64,000 nt of DNA. Source: Rhizobiales bacterium YIM 77505 (GTDB taxonomy: Bacteria; Pseudomonadota; Alphaproteobacteria; Rhizobiales; Beijerinckiaceae). The translations under genes and the position numbers were made by a program. Below the pieces are notes generated by a model, which was not told the origin of the DNA, did no database searches, and was given only the letters and a program-made list of their open reading frames with translations. The stretch is from contig JQNH01000001.1 of NCBI GenBank assembly GCA_000745135.1, positions 496,001-560,000 of the forward strand, written 5' to 3'. Positions 20,356-31,827 of this stretch are shown one piece after another. Each line of letters begins with the position of its first letter. Position 1 is the stretch's first letter.

Positions 20356-22563
20356 TCATGCCCTCGCCGTCGGAGCGCCGCCCTTGTGCGGCTCGCTCGG
20401 GGCGCCGGCTGCCTTGGCCTCGCGGCGACGCTCATGGAGGATCCATTCGGTATAGCCGTTCGGCTGCGCGCGACCTTTGAAGATCAGGTCGCAGGCCGCC
20501 TTGAAGGCGGGGCCGTCATAGTTGCCGGTCATGGGGCGATAGAGCGGGTCGCCGGCGTTCTGGCGATCGACCACCTCCGCCATCCGCTTCAAGGCGGCCA
20601 TCACCTCCTCTTCCGTCACGATTCCGTGCCGCAGCCAATTGGCGATGTGCTGGCTTGAAATGCGCAAGGTGGCGCGATCCTCCATGAGGCCCACATCGTG
20701 GATGTCCGGCACCTTCGAGCAGCCGATCCCCTGGTCGATCCAGCGCACCACATAGCCCAGGATGCCCTGGCAGTTGTTCTCGATTTCCTGGCGCACTTCG
20801 TCCGGCGGCCAGTTGGACTGAGAGACGGGGATGGTGAGGATGTCCGAGAGCTTGGCGCGCGGGCGGCCCTTCAGCTCCTCCTGGCGCGCGAAGACGTCGA
20901 CCGCGTGGTAGTGCAGGGCATGGAGCGTCGCCGCGGTGGGGGAGGGGACCCAGGCCGTGTTGGCGCCCGCCTGTGGATGGGCGATCTTCTGCGCCAGCAT
21001 GTCGGCCATCCTGTCGGGCATGGCCCACATGCCCTTGCCGATCTGCGCCTTGCCGGACAAGCCGCAGGCAAGCCCGACGTCCACGTTCCAGTCCTCATAG
21101 GCCTTGATCCAGGGGGTCGACCGCATGTCGTTCTTGCGGATCATCGGCCCGGCTTCCATGGAGGTGTGGATCTCGTCGCCGGTGCGGTCGAGGAAGCCGG
21201 TGTTGATGAACACGACCCGGTCGGCGGCCGCGGCGATGCAGGCCTTGAGGTTGACCGTCGTGCGCCGCTCCTCGTCCATGATGCCCATCTTGACGGTATG
21301 GCGCGGCAGGTCGAGCATGTCCTCGACCCGGGCGAAGAGCTCGTCGGCGAAGGCGACCTCGTCGGGCCCATGCATCTTCGGCTTGACGATATAGACGGAA
21401 CCCGCGCGGCTGTTCGGAAAGGCGCGCTCCCCGATGAGGTCGTGCATGGCGATAAGCGACGTCACGGCCGCGTCGAGGATCGTCTCCGGGATCGGGCGGC
21501 CCTCCTCGTCGAGCACCGCGTCCGTGTCCATGTGATGGCCGACATTGCGCACCAGCATCAGGCTGCGCCCGTGCAGCTTGAGCTCGCCACCGTCGGGCTT
21601 GGTGTAGACCCGGTCGGGGTTCAGGCGGCGGTCGAGGACGCGTCCCCCCTTCTCGAAGCGCGCTGTCAGCGTGCCCTTCATGAGGCCGAGCCAGTTCCGA
21701 TAGACGAGGACCTTGTCCTCGGCGTCGACCGCCGCGACCGAATCCTCGAGATCCATGATGGTGGTCACCGCGGCCTCGACGATCACGTCGGCGACGCCGG
21801 CCGCATCGTCCCGTCCGATCGGGTGGGTGCGATCGAGGGCGATCTCCACGTGCAGGCCGTGGTTGCGCAGAAGCACGGCCGAGGGGGCGCCCGGGTCGCC
21901 ACGATAGCCGACGAACTGCTCGGGACGTTTGAGGCCCGTGCGGCGGCCGTCGCGCAACATCACCGCAAGGGCGCCGCTCACCACGAGATAGGAGGCCGCC
22001 TCGCCATGGCTTCCTTCGGCGAGCGGCGCCGCCTCGTCCAGGAACTGGCGCGCCCGCGCCACCACCTTCTCGCCGCGCACCTTGTTGTAGCTCGATCCGC
22101 GCTCCGCGCCGCCCTCCTCGGAGATGGCGTCAGTCCCGTAGAGCGCGTCGTAAAGGCTGCCCCAGCGGGCGTTCGCCGCGTTCAGCGCATAACGCGCATT
22201 GGAGACGGGGACGACGAGCTGGGGTCCGGGAACGCGGGCGATCTCGTCATCCACATTGCTGGTGCGGATCGACACATGCTCGGGCTCGGGCACGAGGTAG
22301 CCGATCTCGCGCAGGAAGCGCTCATAGGCGGCGACGTCGAACGGCTTGCCGGCATGATTGCGGTGCCAGGCGTCGATGCGGGCCTGCAAGGCGTCGCGGA
22401 CATCGAGCAACGCGCGATTGCGGGCCGAGAAGTCGCGTATAAGCCGGGCGAGCCCGGTCCAGAACTGATGGGCGTCCACTCCTGTCCCGGGCAACGCCTC
22501 GTCGACGACGAAGTGATAGAGATTCCTGGCGACCTGTAGACCGCTCGCGGCGATCCGCTCCAT
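20356..22563 (-). CDS. glcB: Malate synthase G
   Basis: GlcB condenses glyoxylate with acetyl-CoA to give malate in the cytosol, completing glycolate use and the glyoxylate route. The 735 residues match isoform G (about 720). Recognisable blocks: [61 protein letters not shown], and [14 protein letters not shown]. The start MERIAASG is set by a GAGGGAGAGCGG ribosome site; an in-frame ATG five codons upstream is also possible. It is close to glcDEF but on the opposite strand, so it has its own promoter. Confidence 0.97.
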   Translation of the reverse strand: MERIAASGLQVARNLYHFVVDEALPGTGVDAHQFWTGLARLIRDFSARNRALLDVRDALQARIDAWHRNHAGKPFDVAAYERFLREIGYLVPEPEHVSIRTSNVDDEIARVPGPQLVVPVSNARYALNAANARWGSLYDALYGTDAISEEGGAERGSSYNKVRGEKVVARARQFLDEAAPLAEGSHGEAASYLVVSGALAVMLRDGRRTGLKRPEQFVGYRGDPGAPSAVLLRNHGLHVEIALDRTHPIGRDDAAGVADVIVEAAVTTIMDLEDSVAAVDAEDKVLVYRNWLGLMKGTLTARFEKGGRVLDRRLNPDRVYTKPDGGELKLHGRSLMLVRNVGHHMDTDAVLDEEGRPIPETILDAAVTSLIAMHDLIGERAFPNSRAGSVYIVKPKMHGPDEVAFADELFARVEDMLDLPRHTVKMGIMDEERRTTVNLKACIAAAADRVVFINTGFLDRTGDEIHTSMEAGPMIRKNDMRSTPWIKAYEDWNVDVGLACGLSGKAQIGKGMWAMPDRMADMLAQKIAHPQAGANTAWVPSPTAATLHALHYHAVDVFARQEELKGRPRAKLSDILTIPVSQSNWPPDEVRQEIENNCQGILGYVVRWIDQGIGCSKVPDIHDVGLMEDRATLRISSQHIANWLRHGIVTEEEVMAALKRMAEVVDRQNAGDPLYRPMTGNYDGPAFKAACDLIFKGRAQPNGYTEWILHERRREAKAAGAPSEPHKGGAPTARA

Positions 22564-22780
22564 TCCGCTCTCCCTCATTGCGCCGCTCTTCTTGTTCGTC
22601 GCGCGCTGGCCAGCTGATAGGCTCCCATAGCAGGGCGTTGCGCCGCCGATAAGCCCGTCCTTGCGCAACCGGTGCGGCTGGGGGGTAGGCGGCGCCCCCC
22701 AGGGCCGTGACAAAACGTGCCGACGTCCCCATCTGCATCGGCGAGCCGGCCCAGTGCGGCTCCGGAGAGGGATCGAGCCC

Positions 22781-23536
22781 ATGAACGAGCAGGAACGTCA
22801 GATCATTTCGGGCATCTTCCAGCGTCTCGAGCAGGTGGCCCACCAGCCGCGCGACCCCGAGGCGGAGCGCTTCATCCAGGAGCGGATCCAGCGGCAGCCC
22901 TACGCGCCCTACGCCATGGCGCAGGCGATCTATGTCCAGGAACAGGCGCTCCAGAATCTGCAGCAGCAGATCGAGGCCCTTCAGGCCGAGAACGCGGAGT
23001 TGCGCCGCCGGCCTCAAGGCTCGGGCGGCTTTCTGTCGAGCCTGTTCGGCGGCGGCGCGCGGGAGGTGGAGCGTCCCGGCCCTGGCGCTGCGCCCTTCGG
23101 CCAGCCGCAACCCGGCGTCGGGGGACCGGGCGGCCCCTGGGGCGGCCCCGCCGGCGGACCGGGCATGGGGCAGCCTTCCTATGGCGGGCAGCCTTCCTAT
23201 GGCCAGCCAGGGCCTTGGGGTGGTCCGCAGGGCGGGCCGTTCGGAGCCCCGCAGCGCCAGGGCGGCGGCTTCCTCGGCACGGCCCTCGCGACAGCGGCGG
23301 GTGTCGCCGGCGGCATGATGGTGGGCAGCGCCCTCGCCAACGCCTTCGGCGGCAGCCAAGGCGGCGGCGGCTTGGGTGCGCTCGGGCAGCAGGGCGCCTC
23401 GGAGCCGGGCACCGCGGGTGATCACAGCGACCTCAGCCCCTTCGGCGGGCCGGGCAGCGAGGGGCCGCAGGACGCGTCCTACGGCTCCGACGGGGATGAC
23501 GACGCGGGCGATGACATGGGCGGCGACTGGGCCTGA
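22781..23536 (+). CDS. DUF2076 family protein
   Basis: The 251-residue protein opens with the DUF2076 core ([16 protein letters not shown], then [12 protein letters not shown] and AYAMAQ-type helices). A coiled-coil-like segment [17 protein letters not shown] follows, near residues 66-82. Next come a Gly/Pro/Gln-rich linker with GQPSYG repeats, a short Gly-rich hydrophobic segment ([17 protein letters not shown]) and a strongly acidic tail ending [11 protein letters not shown]2076 proteins are uncharacterised, possibly periplasmic ligand-binding. GGAGAGGGATCG precedes the ATG. It is divergent from glcB. Confidence 0.87.
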   Translation: MNEQERQIISGIFQRLEQVAHQPRDPEAERFIQERIQRQPYAPYAMAQAIYVQEQALQNLQQQIEALQAENAELRRRPQGSGGFLSSLFGGGAREVERPGPGAAPFGQPQPGVGGPGGPWGGPAGGPGMGQPSYGGQPSYGQPGPWGGPQGGPFGAPQRQGGGFLGTALATAAGVAGGMMVGSALANAFGGSQGGGGLGALGQQGASEPGTAGDHSDLSPFGGPGSEGPQDASYGSDGDDDAGDDMGGDWA

Positions 23537-23575
23537 TGCGGCCCAACCTCGCCGCGATCCGGGCGAGCCCCTCGG

Positions 23576-24262
23576 TCAGATCACGATGACCTTCGCGCCG
23601 ACCCTGGTGCGGTTGTAGAGGTCGACCACGTCTTCGTTCGTCATGCGGATGCAGCCGGAGGAGACCGCCTGGCCGATCGTCCAGGGCTCGTTGGTCCCGT
23701 GGATGCGGTAGAGGGTGGAGCCAAGATAAAGGGCGCGCGCCCCGAGCGGATTGTCCGGGCCTCCCGGCATGTAATGGGGAAGATCGGGGCGGCGCTTCAA
23801 CATCTGCGCCGGGGGACGCCAATCCGGCCATTCCCGTTTCATGGTCACGGTCTTGACCCCGGCCCACTCGAAGCCGGGCCGGCCGACGCCGATCCCATAG
23901 CGCAGGGCCTTGCCGCCCGGCTGCACGAGATAGAGGAAACGCGACGGCGTATCGATGACGATGGTGCCGGGCGCATGGGGCCCGTCGTAATCGACAACCT
24001 GCCGCCGATACTGCTCCGGGATCACGCGCCGGAGGGGACGCTCCTCCTCGAAGGCGCCGGGCAGCGCGGCAACGCGGTGGCGCGGCGGGGGCGCGGCCCA
24101 GGCGTTCGGCTCAAAGACAGGGTTTGGCCGGACCGGGCGCACATGAGGGGTCGGATCGCGACCGGTCATGAGGAGCTCGATGAAGCCGCCTCCATAGCTC
24201 TGCGCCTCGGCTGCGCTCGTGAGAAGTCCGAAAAGGGCAGTGGACAAGAGCAGGTGACGCAT
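23576..24262 (-). CDS. L,D-transpeptidase (YkuD domain), secreted
   Basis: This cell-wall enzyme makes 3-3 peptidoglycan cross-links or attaches proteins to the wall. It has 228 residues with a signal peptide (MRHLLLSTALFGLLTSAAEA), a Pro-rich linker, and a YkuD domain (GTIVIDTPSRFLYLV, NPLGARALYLG, RIHGTNEP) with the catalytic SSGCIRM, Cys204. A start upstream of MRHLLL would spoil the signal peptide, so 24262 is used. A second enzyme of the same kind lies at 51284-51871, and the two share nearly the same last 25 residues. Confidence 0.93.
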   Translation of the reverse strand: MRHLLLSTALFGLLTSAAEAQSYGGGFIELLMTGRDPTPHVRPVRPNPVFEPNAWAAPPPRHRVAALPGAFEEERPLRRVIPEQYRRQVVDYDGPHAPGTIVIDTPSRFLYLVQPGGKALRYGIGVGRPGFEWAGVKTVTMKREWPDWRPPAQMLKRRPDLPHYMPGGPDNPLGARALYLGSTLYRIHGTNEPWTIGQAVSSGCIRMTNEDVVDLYNRTRVGAKVIVI

Positions 24263-24561
24263 CGCAGGCCGCCTCAACGCATTTACGCGCGCCGCTGCCC
24301 GGGCGGACAGCGGCATCCTCAGCTGCGTTGTGGCTTCCCTGCGCAAGGATTTCGTGAATCACACGGGCTCTCGACCTGCTGAAATCCTCCGTTCAAAGAT
24401 GAGATCGTTCCTTATGGTTACTGACCTTCTGATGGTGAGGGTGAACGATCTGCAAATCGCGATCCCGCGCTTGTTCCAGCCCTCCGGGAGGTTTCGTTTA
24501 GCATATGGCAATGATTTTTCGCCGATGGTGAGGACACCCCTGCGAGAGTTGCGTCCCCTCC

Positions 24562-25299
24562 ATGTCCCACGCCGGCAAACGCTATCGGATCGAGCAGACC
24601 TTGACCCGCCCGGAGAGCGGGTCGATCCGCATGCCCGCCGGAGAGGATCACCGCATCGGGGAGATCCTCTCCACGGTGAAGGATCTCAAGCGCGCCCTCG
24701 ATCCGGCGTATCGCATGGCGGAGGACGTGGTCGAGGCCTATCGCCGGGAGGTCGCCGAGGTCTATCAGCTCAAGGCGGAGCTCGATGCGATGAAGGATGC
24801 CATCGCGTCGACGAAGCGCGAGATCGCGACCCTTCACCGGTCCGAGTTCCACGGCAAGGGGATGCGCCGGGTGGCGGGCGAGCTCGACGCGGTGGTCGAG
24901 GCCACCGAGCAGGCGACGACCACCATCCTCGCCGCCGCGGAGGAGATCGAGGCGCAGGCGCAGATGCTGCGCTCGGCGGGTGTCGAGACCGGCAACAACG
25001 ATTGCGTCGGCGCCATCCTCGATCGCACAGTGGTGCTTTATGAAGCCTGCAACTTCCAGGACCTGACCGGGCAGCGCATCACGAAGATCGTCAACGTGCT
25101 GAAGTTCGTCGAGGAGCGGCTCGACAGGATGATCGAGGTCTGGGGCGGCCTCGAGGCCTTCAAGGATCTCGTCGACCAGCCCGTCGAGCCGGCCGCGGCG
25201 GAGGAAGCGGACAGCGACCGCGCCCTCCTCAACGGGCCGAAGCTCGAGGACGACCCCGGCCACGTCTCCCAGAACGACATCGACGCGCTGTTCAACTGA
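24562..25299 (+). CDS. CheZ-like chemotaxis protein phosphatase
   Basis: This 245-residue helical protein has a long coiled-coil middle. The active-site helix contains NFQDLTGQRITKIV, with Asp167 and Gln171 at the positions used by E. coli CheZ (Asp143, Gln147) to dephosphorylate CheY-P. The C-terminus ends VSQNDIDALFN, comparable to the short terminal segment with which CheZ binds CheY and to the SQxDIDALL motif of FliM/FliN proteins. No other chemotaxis or flagellar gene is in the window. The upstream 299 bases are less GC-rich than their surroundings and probably hold the promoter. Confidence 0.8.
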   Translation: MSHAGKRYRIEQTLTRPESGSIRMPAGEDHRIGEILSTVKDLKRALDPAYRMAEDVVEAYRREVAEVYQLKAELDAMKDAIASTKREIATLHRSEFHGKGMRRVAGELDAVVEATEQATTTILAAAEEIEAQAQMLRSAGVETGNNDCVGAILDRTVVLYEACNFQDLTGQRITKIVNVLKFVEERLDRMIEVWGGLEAFKDLVDQPVEPAAAEEADSDRALLNGPKLEDDPGHVSQNDIDALFN

Positions 25300-25329
25300 G
25301 GCCGCGCCTCCTTGCCGGCGTCGACGCCC

Positions 25330-26763
25330 TCAGCGGGCCGGCGCGGCGATGCGGGCGTGGCCGAGGCGCGCCTTCAGGAGGCTGCGCAGGCAGGCGAGGT
25401 CCGTAAGCCACGCGGCGGCGCCGTAGGCGAGGGCGCCCAAGGTCACCGCGGCGGTGAGCGCCAGGGCCGGCGGGTCGAGGTCCCGGACCGGCAGGACGAC
25501 CACGCTCATCATGCCGGTTGCGGCAGCGCCGAGGCCGATGGCGCGCCAGGGCAGGGCGAGGCCGGCGCGCAGCGCGAGGGCGGCCAGGATCCCGGCTCCG
25601 GCCACGAGCCCGGCCGATTGCGCGAACGCCACGCCGATGCCCCCGAGCAGCCGCGGAAGAAGGAGGGCGAGCGCGGCGTCGACGGCCAGCGCCGCCGCCG
25701 CGGCCATGAGGGCCGGTGCCGTCGTCCGGCGGAGCTGGAAGAGCGGATGGAGCGCGTACTGGATGATCGCGAAGGCCACGAACCCTGGGATGAGCGCCGT
25801 CATGTAGCTCTCGAAGGCGAGGCGATAGGCCCCGGGCACCACAAGGGCGTTCAGCGCCGGCAGCGTCAGCCAGAGTCCGGCCGCGAGCGGCAGCATGAGG
25901 GCGATGAGAAGCGCCATGTTGCGCGCCACCTGCCGCTCGGCCTCGGCGCGCCCATGCTGCTCCTCCGTGCGCACGGCGAGCTGGAAAAGAAGGACATCGA
26001 GGGCGGAGCCCACCGTCATGAACAGGCGCAGGCCCAGATCGGCCGCAAGCGCGAACTGGCCCGCCTCCCCATAGCCCTCCTGCCAGGCGAGCACGCCGCG
26101 GTTGACGAGCGGCATGAGCTGATAGGCGACGCTCGCGCCGACGAGCGGGCCGGCATAGGCTGAAAAGGATGCAAGTCGCCGCAGGTCGGCGCGCCCCGGC
26201 GTCGCATCGACGTCGCGCAGGCGCCGGCGGACCGCAAGCGCTGCGAGGAGCGTGCTCGACGCCGCGCCCGCCATCACCACGGCCGGGCTCGCGAACACAT
26301 AGGCGCCGCCGACCATCAGGAGGAAGGCGGCGGCGTTCTTCAAGAGCACCAGACGGGCATAGGTTGCCTCGAGGAAACGGGCGCGCGCCAGCGCAGCCTG
26401 GTAATCGAAGATCCCCATGCCGAGTCCGGCCGCAGCTGTCGCCAGGAGCAGCGGGGCCGCAAGACCAAGATCCGCCCCGGAGACATAGGCCACGAGGGCG
26501 AGCACCAGGACGGACAGGCTGACGAACGCGTAACCCGCATCGAGGCTGGCACGCAGGCCCGGGTCCTCGTGGCGGGAGCGCTCCGAATAATGGCGGGTCG
26601 CCGACAGGCGCAGCCACTCGAAGCCGACGGCGTTGACGACCACCGCGAGCGCCATCGCGACCCCATAACGGCCGAACGCATCGGGGCCGAGCACATGCGC
26701 CACCGCAAGCCCGAGAAGGAGGCTCAGGCCCGCATTGGCGAGGAAGGTCAGGATCAGGATCAT
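25330..26763 (-). CDS. Polysaccharide biosynthesis/flippase family membrane protein
   Basis: The integral membrane protein has 477 residues and about 12-14 hydrophobic helices, of the MOP superfamily (Wzx/RfbX-like) that flips lipid-linked sugars. Typical features are the opening LTFLANAGLSLLLGLAVAHVLGPDAFGRYG and the pattern of helix pairs with basic loops. No glycosyltransferase or polymerase gene is adjacent, so its substrate is unknown. It converges with the CheZ-like gene. Confidence 0.83.
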   Translation of the reverse strand: MILILTFLANAGLSLLLGLAVAHVLGPDAFGRYGVAMALAVVVNAVGFEWLRLSATRHYSERSRHEDPGLRASLDAGYAFVSLSVLVLALVAYVSGADLGLAAPLLLATAAAGLGMGIFDYQAALARARFLEATYARLVLLKNAAAFLLMVGGAYVFASPAVVMAGAASSTLLAALAVRRRLRDVDATPGRADLRRLASFSAYAGPLVGASVAYQLMPLVNRGVLAWQEGYGEAGQFALAADLGLRLFMTVGSALDVLLFQLAVRTEEQHGRAEAERQVARNMALLIALMLPLAAGLWLTLPALNALVVPGAYRLAFESYMTALIPGFVAFAIIQYALHPLFQLRRTTAPALMAAAAALAVDAALALLLPRLLGGIGVAFAQSAGLVAGAGILAALALRAGLALPWRAIGLGAAATGMMSVVVLPVRDLDPPALALTAAVTLGALAYGAAAWLTDLACLRSLLKARLGHARIAAPAR

Positions 26764-26941
26764 CGGGTGAGCCGGACAGCCATGCGCCTTTGAGGGCGAC
26801 CGCCCGCCAAGCCTAGCGCTTCGCCTGAAAGAATGTCTTACGGTGGCGCCGCGGCCGCCCGATTCGGCTCGGCACCTCTTCCTCCGCCTCTCCCGTCACA
26901 GGCCCTCCCTGACCCATGGCCGTCGGTTCCTCCTGCCTCTC

Positions 26942-27784
26942 ATGAGGATGCAAGCGATCCTGCTCGGCGCCGCCGGCATCGGCGTGCTCTCGACCATGGA
27001 CGCCCTCATCAAGGCGGTGGCGGCGCGCTATCCCACCTTCGAGGTGGCGTTCCTGCGCTTTGCGTGCGGGCTCGTCGTCGCGGGCGCGGTGCTCGTGGCG
27101 GCAAGGCCGGGGCTGCCTTCCCGCGAAACCGTCCTCGCCAATGCCGGCCGGGCGGTGCTGGGCGTCGTGACCGCCACCACCTTCTTCTACGCGCTCGGCC
27201 AATTGCCGCTCGCGGAGGCGCTGGTCCTGACGTTCCTCTCGCCCATGTTCGTCGCCGGGTTCGGCGTCGTCCTGCTGGGCGAGCGCGCCGACCGGCGCAT
27301 CCTCGTCGCCTTGGCGGCAGGTTTTGCGGGGGTGCTCGTGGTCGTCTCTGACAAGATCGGAGGCGGGGAGGCGCGCTCCTGGTCCGGCGTCGTCGCCGCC
27401 CTCGCCTCCGCCGTCTGCTACGCCCTCGGCCTCGTTCTCCTGCGGGCCCGCGCCCAGCGCGACCCCATCGTCTACATCGTCCTGTTCCAGAACCTTGGCC
27501 CGGCGCTGATCCTGGCGCCCTTCGCCCATACGGTGTGGACGCCGCCGAGCTGGTCCGACCTCGGGCTATTCGCCGTCATCGGCGCGCTCGGAGTGAGCGG
27601 CCATTTCCTTCTCACCGGTGCCTTCGCCAGGGCCGAGGCAGCGCGGCTTGCGCCGCTCGAATACACGGCGCTGATCTGGGGCGCCGTGCTGGGCTTTGCC
27701 TTCTTCGGCGAGGTGCCGACCTTAGGGACGGTCGCCGGCGCCGCCTTGATCGTTGCTGGCGCGGCCCTGGCCTCGCGCCGCTGA
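26942..27784 (+). CDS. EamA/DMT family transporter
   Basis: The 280-residue inner-membrane protein has ten predicted helices arranged as two EamA repeats (first half LSTMDALIKAVAARYPTFEV through VVVSD; second half from SGVVAALASAVCYALGLVLL to VAGAALIVAGAAL). Members export metabolites such as amino acids or nucleosides; the substrate cannot be told. The frame is open further upstream, but MRMQAILLGAAG at 26942 gives the usual N-terminus. It lies ahead of groES without obvious coupling. Confidence 0.87.
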   Translation: MRMQAILLGAAGIGVLSTMDALIKAVAARYPTFEVAFLRFACGLVVAGAVLVAARPGLPSRETVLANAGRAVLGVVTATTFFYALGQLPLAEALVLTFLSPMFVAGFGVVLLGERADRRILVALAAGFAGVLVVVSDKIGGGEARSWSGVVAALASAVCYALGLVLLRARAQRDPIVYIVLFQNLGPALILAPFAHTVWTPPSWSDLGLFAVIGALGVSGHFLLTGAFARAEAARLAPLEYTALIWGAVLGFAFFGEVPTLGTVAGAALIVAGAALASRR

Positions 27785-27865
27785 TCGGGGCGCGGTGCGC
27801 ACGGCCGCGGGGCTCGACCGCTCCCGGTCAAAGTTCGCGTCAACCATTTTCCGGGACCTCTCGCC

Positions 27866-27894
27866 TTGACAGAAATGCAGGCGTTTTCTATCTC
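27866..27894 (+). promoter_or_regulatory. Sigma-70-type promoter of groESL
   Basis: TTGACA at 27866-27871 and TATCTC at 27889-27894 are 17 bases apart, a very good housekeeping promoter. The CIRCE operator starts 12 bases downstream, so the transcription start falls in or next to it. Confidence 0.8.
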
Positions 27895-27905
27895 CGCGAC
27901 GAGCT

Positions 27906-27932
27906 TTAGCACTCGCGAAGATTGAGTGCTAA
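27906..27932. promoter_or_regulatory. CIRCE operator (HrcA binding site)
   Basis: The sequence is TTAGCACTC-N9-GAGTGCTAA, an exact match to the CIRCE consensus. HrcA repressor binds it and leaves when GroEL is titrated by misfolded protein, giving heat induction. It lies 55 bases before groES. hrcA itself is not in the window. Confidence 0.97.
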
Positions 27933-27987
27933 CAGCCAAGGCCAGGAGGCGGGCGACATCGCCGCCCCACAGCTCAAGAGGAAATCC

Positions 27988-28302
27988 ATGAAGTTCCGTC
28001 CGCTGCACGACCGCGTCGTCGTCCGTCGCGTGGAGAGCGAGGAGAAGACGAAGGGCGGCATCATCATTCCGGATACCGCCAAGGAGAAGCCTCAAGAAGG
28101 TGAGGTCCTTGCGGTGGGCCCTGGCGCCCGGGACGAGACCGGCAAGCTCGTTCCGCTTGATGTGAAGGTGGGCGACCGGGTGTTGTTCGGCAAGTGGTCG
28201 GGCACCGAAGTCAAGATCGATGGTGAGGACCTCCTCATCATGAAGGAGTCCGACATCATGGGCGTGCTCGTGACGAGCGGCTCCGCCAAGAAGGCCGCGT
28301 AA
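27988..28302 (+). CDS. groES: Co-chaperonin GroES
   Basis: This is the 10-kDa lid of the GroEL folding chamber, 104 residues long. It shows the conserved [15 protein letters not shown] start, a [13 protein letters not shown] mobile loop and [15 protein letters not shown] near the end. AAGAGGAAATCC provides the ribosome site. It is the first gene of the CIRCE-controlled operon and is followed by groEL after 46 bases. Confidence 0.98.
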   Translation: MKFRPLHDRVVVRRVESEEKTKGGIIIPDTAKEKPQEGEVLAVGPGARDETGKLVPLDVKVGDRVLFGKWSGTEVKIDGEDLLIMKESDIMGVLVTSGSAKKAA

Positions 28303-28333
28303 GCGCGCTCATCCCATAGATCAATCCAGATAA

Positions 28334-29980
<1,647 letters not shown>

Positions 29981-29989
29981 CGCGAAGTC

Positions 29990-30039
29990 GCATCCCGGAC
30001 ACCGCTTCATTGGACGCGAGGCGGGCGAATCCGGGATGC
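29990..30039. repeat. Long inverted repeat after groEL
   Basis: GCATCCCGGA at 29990-29999 is repeated inverted as TCCGGGATGC at 30030-30039, with an internal partly paired 30-base loop. It lies between the groEL stop and the terminator and resembles REP-type palindromes of the CATCCCGGA class known from Hyphomicrobiales. Confidence 0.7.
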
Positions 30040-30058
30040 AACCCGCACAAGCGATCAG

Positions 30059-30086
30059 AGGGCCGGCGAGAGCCGGCCCTTTTTTT
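30059..30086 (+). terminator. Rho-independent terminator of groESL
   Basis: A perfect stem GGGCCGGC-GAGA-GCCGGCCC is followed directly by seven T residues. Confidence 0.95.
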
Positions 30087-30185
30087 CGTGGAAGCGGAGA
30101 CGAGGTGGCCTTCGGCGTCTTGCAGCAAAGCGCGAGCTTCGGGTGCCACGCCGGCGAGAAAGGGCCGTCTCTTGCGGCCCGCCGC

Positions 30186-30971
30186 CTACCACCACAAGCC
30201 GGCGGGCTCGCGATCGCGCTCCTGAGCCGCTTGGCGCGGCTCGTGGAGCGAGCGGTCGAGGGCGGTGAGCACGCGGCGTGCCGCCGCCTCGAAGGCCGGG
30301 GAGGTCTTGTCCCGGGGGCGGGCGAGGTGCAGGGGCAGCTCGTCATAGATGCGGCCGGGCTTCGGCTGCATCACCACCGCCCGGTCGGCCAAGGCCACAC
30401 CCTCATGAACGTCGTGGGTGACGATGAGGACAGTCGGACGGCTTTCCTCCCACAAGGCGAGCAGGTGCTCGTGCAGACTGGCGCGGGTGAAGGCGTCGAG
30501 CGCCGAGAAGGGCTCGTCGAGCAGGAGCACCTTCGGGGCGGTGACGAAGGCGCGGGCGATGGCGACCCGCTGCTGCTGGCCGCCGGAGAGCTCCCGCGGC
30601 CAACGTCCGGCGTGCTCGGCAAGGCCGACCATCTCGAGGGCGTGCGTCACCCGCGCCCTGCGCTCCGAGGAGGGCAGATCGGATAGGCCGAAGCCGACAT
30701 TGTCGGCGACGGTGAGCCAGGGCAGGAGCCGCGGCTCCTGGAAGACGATGCCGACCGCGGGATGAGGCTCCGTCAAGGTTTCGCCGTCGAGCCGGACGGC
30801 GCCGCTCGTCGCCCGGTCGAGGCCGGCGATGAGGCGCAAGAGCGTGGTCTTGCCGCAGCCAGAGCCGCCGATGAGGGCGACGATCTCGCTCTCGCGCACT
30901 TTGAGCGAGAGATCGGACAAGGCGCGCGTGCCGTCGGCGTAGGTCTTGGACAGGCGCTCCAGAGACAGCAT
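30186..30971 (-). CDS. ABC importer ATPase, SsuB/TauB type
   Basis: The 261-residue ATPase has Walker A GGSGCGKTTLL, signature LSGGQQQRVAIARA, Walker B VLLLDEPFSALD and the switch THDVHEG. Such ATPases energise import of sulfonates, taurine or nitrate. Its start overlaps the stop of the permease gene by one base (TGATG), so the genes are translated together. It is last in a receptor-permease-ATPase operon. No SsuD/TauD oxygenase is nearby to fix the substrate. Confidence 0.9.
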   Translation of the reverse strand: MLSLERLSKTYADGTRALSDLSLKVRESEIVALIGGSGCGKTTLLRLIAGLDRATSGAVRLDGETLTEPHPAVGIVFQEPRLLPWLTVADNVGFGLSDLPSSERRARVTHALEMVGLAEHAGRWPRELSGGQQQRVAIARAFVTAPKVLLLDEPFSALDAFTRASLHEHLLALWEESRPTVLIVTHDVHEGVALADRAVVMQPKPGRIYDELPLHLARPRDKTSPAFEAAARRVLTALDRSLHEPRQAAQERDREPAGLWW

Positions 30972-31813
30972 CAGAGGCGCTCCCGCGCCACGTCCTGCCA
31001 GCGCAGGAGCGGCCTTGTGACCAGGACGAGCACGCTGTCCGCCGCCTTGCCGAGGAGCGCGAAGGCGATGATAGCGGCCAGGATCTGGTCGGGCTTGCCG
31101 AGCTGCTGCCCGTCGACGAGGAGGTAGCCGAGCCCCTCCGAGGCGCCCATGAACTCCGCCGCGACCACGAACATGAAGCCGAGCCCGAGCCCGGAGCGGA
31201 GCGCGACCAGGGTCGAGGGCAGCACGGCCGGCAGAAGGATGCGCCGCGCAAGTCCGAAGCGCGACAGGCGGAAGACGCGGCCGACCTCCACGAGCTTGCG
31301 GTCGACGGACAGGATGGCGCCGGCGACGCCAAGATAAACGGGGAAGAAGGTGCCGACCGCGATCAGCGCCACCTTGGACGCCTCGAAGATGCCGAACCAC
31401 AGGATGAAGAGCGGCACCCAGGCGATCGAGGGGATGGCGCGCAGGGCCTGCAGGGTCGGATCGAGAAGCCGCCGGCCGGCTTCGACCGCGCCGGAGAAAG
31501 CGCCAAGAACGATGCCGCCCGCCGCCCCCAGGGCGAAACCGACGGCGACCCGCCACAAGGTGGCAAAGGCGTGGGTCCACAGCTCGCCGCTGACCGTCAG
31601 GGCGTAGAGGGTCGCCGCGATCCGGCTCGGGGGCGGCATCAGCCGCCCCTCGGCGAGGCCCGAGCGGACCGCGACCTCCCACAGCAGCGCGAGGCTCAGC
31701 GGCAGGAGGAGGCCGAGCGCCCATCGGGTGCCCGGAACCCACGACGTCGCACCGGGCGCGGGCCCGGCGCGATCCTTCGTCTGCGCCCCTGTTCGCGCAA
31801 CGGCCTCGGCCAT
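30971..31813 (-). CDS. ABC importer permease, SsuC/TauC type
   Basis: The 280-residue inner-membrane permease of the BPD_transp_1 fold has about six helices and a cytosolic EAA-like loop (RVFRLSRFGLARRILLPAVLPS), the contact point for the ATPase. Its N-terminus is cytosolic and basic. It lies 14 bases behind the receptor gene and overlaps the ATPase gene. It is the middle gene of the operon. Confidence 0.9.
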   Translation of the reverse strand: MAEAVARTGAQTKDRAGPAPGATSWVPGTRWALGLLLPLSLALLWEVAVRSGLAEGRLMPPPSRIAATLYALTVSGELWTHAFATLWRVAVGFALGAAGGIVLGAFSGAVEAGRRLLDPTLQALRAIPSIAWVPLFILWFGIFEASKVALIAVGTFFPVYLGVAGAILSVDRKLVEVGRVFRLSRFGLARRILLPAVLPSTLVALRSGLGLGFMFVVAAEFMGASEGLGYLLVDGQQLGKPDQILAAIIAFALLGKAADSVLVLVTRPLLRWQDVARERL

Positions 31814-31827
31814 GGGCGAAGTCGCCT

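Noticed and set aside
19245-20435. A 396-codon version of the EEP hydrolase gene
   Set aside because: The N-terminal 136 codons run through repeat DNA and resemble nothing; similarity begins at the GTG at 20027.
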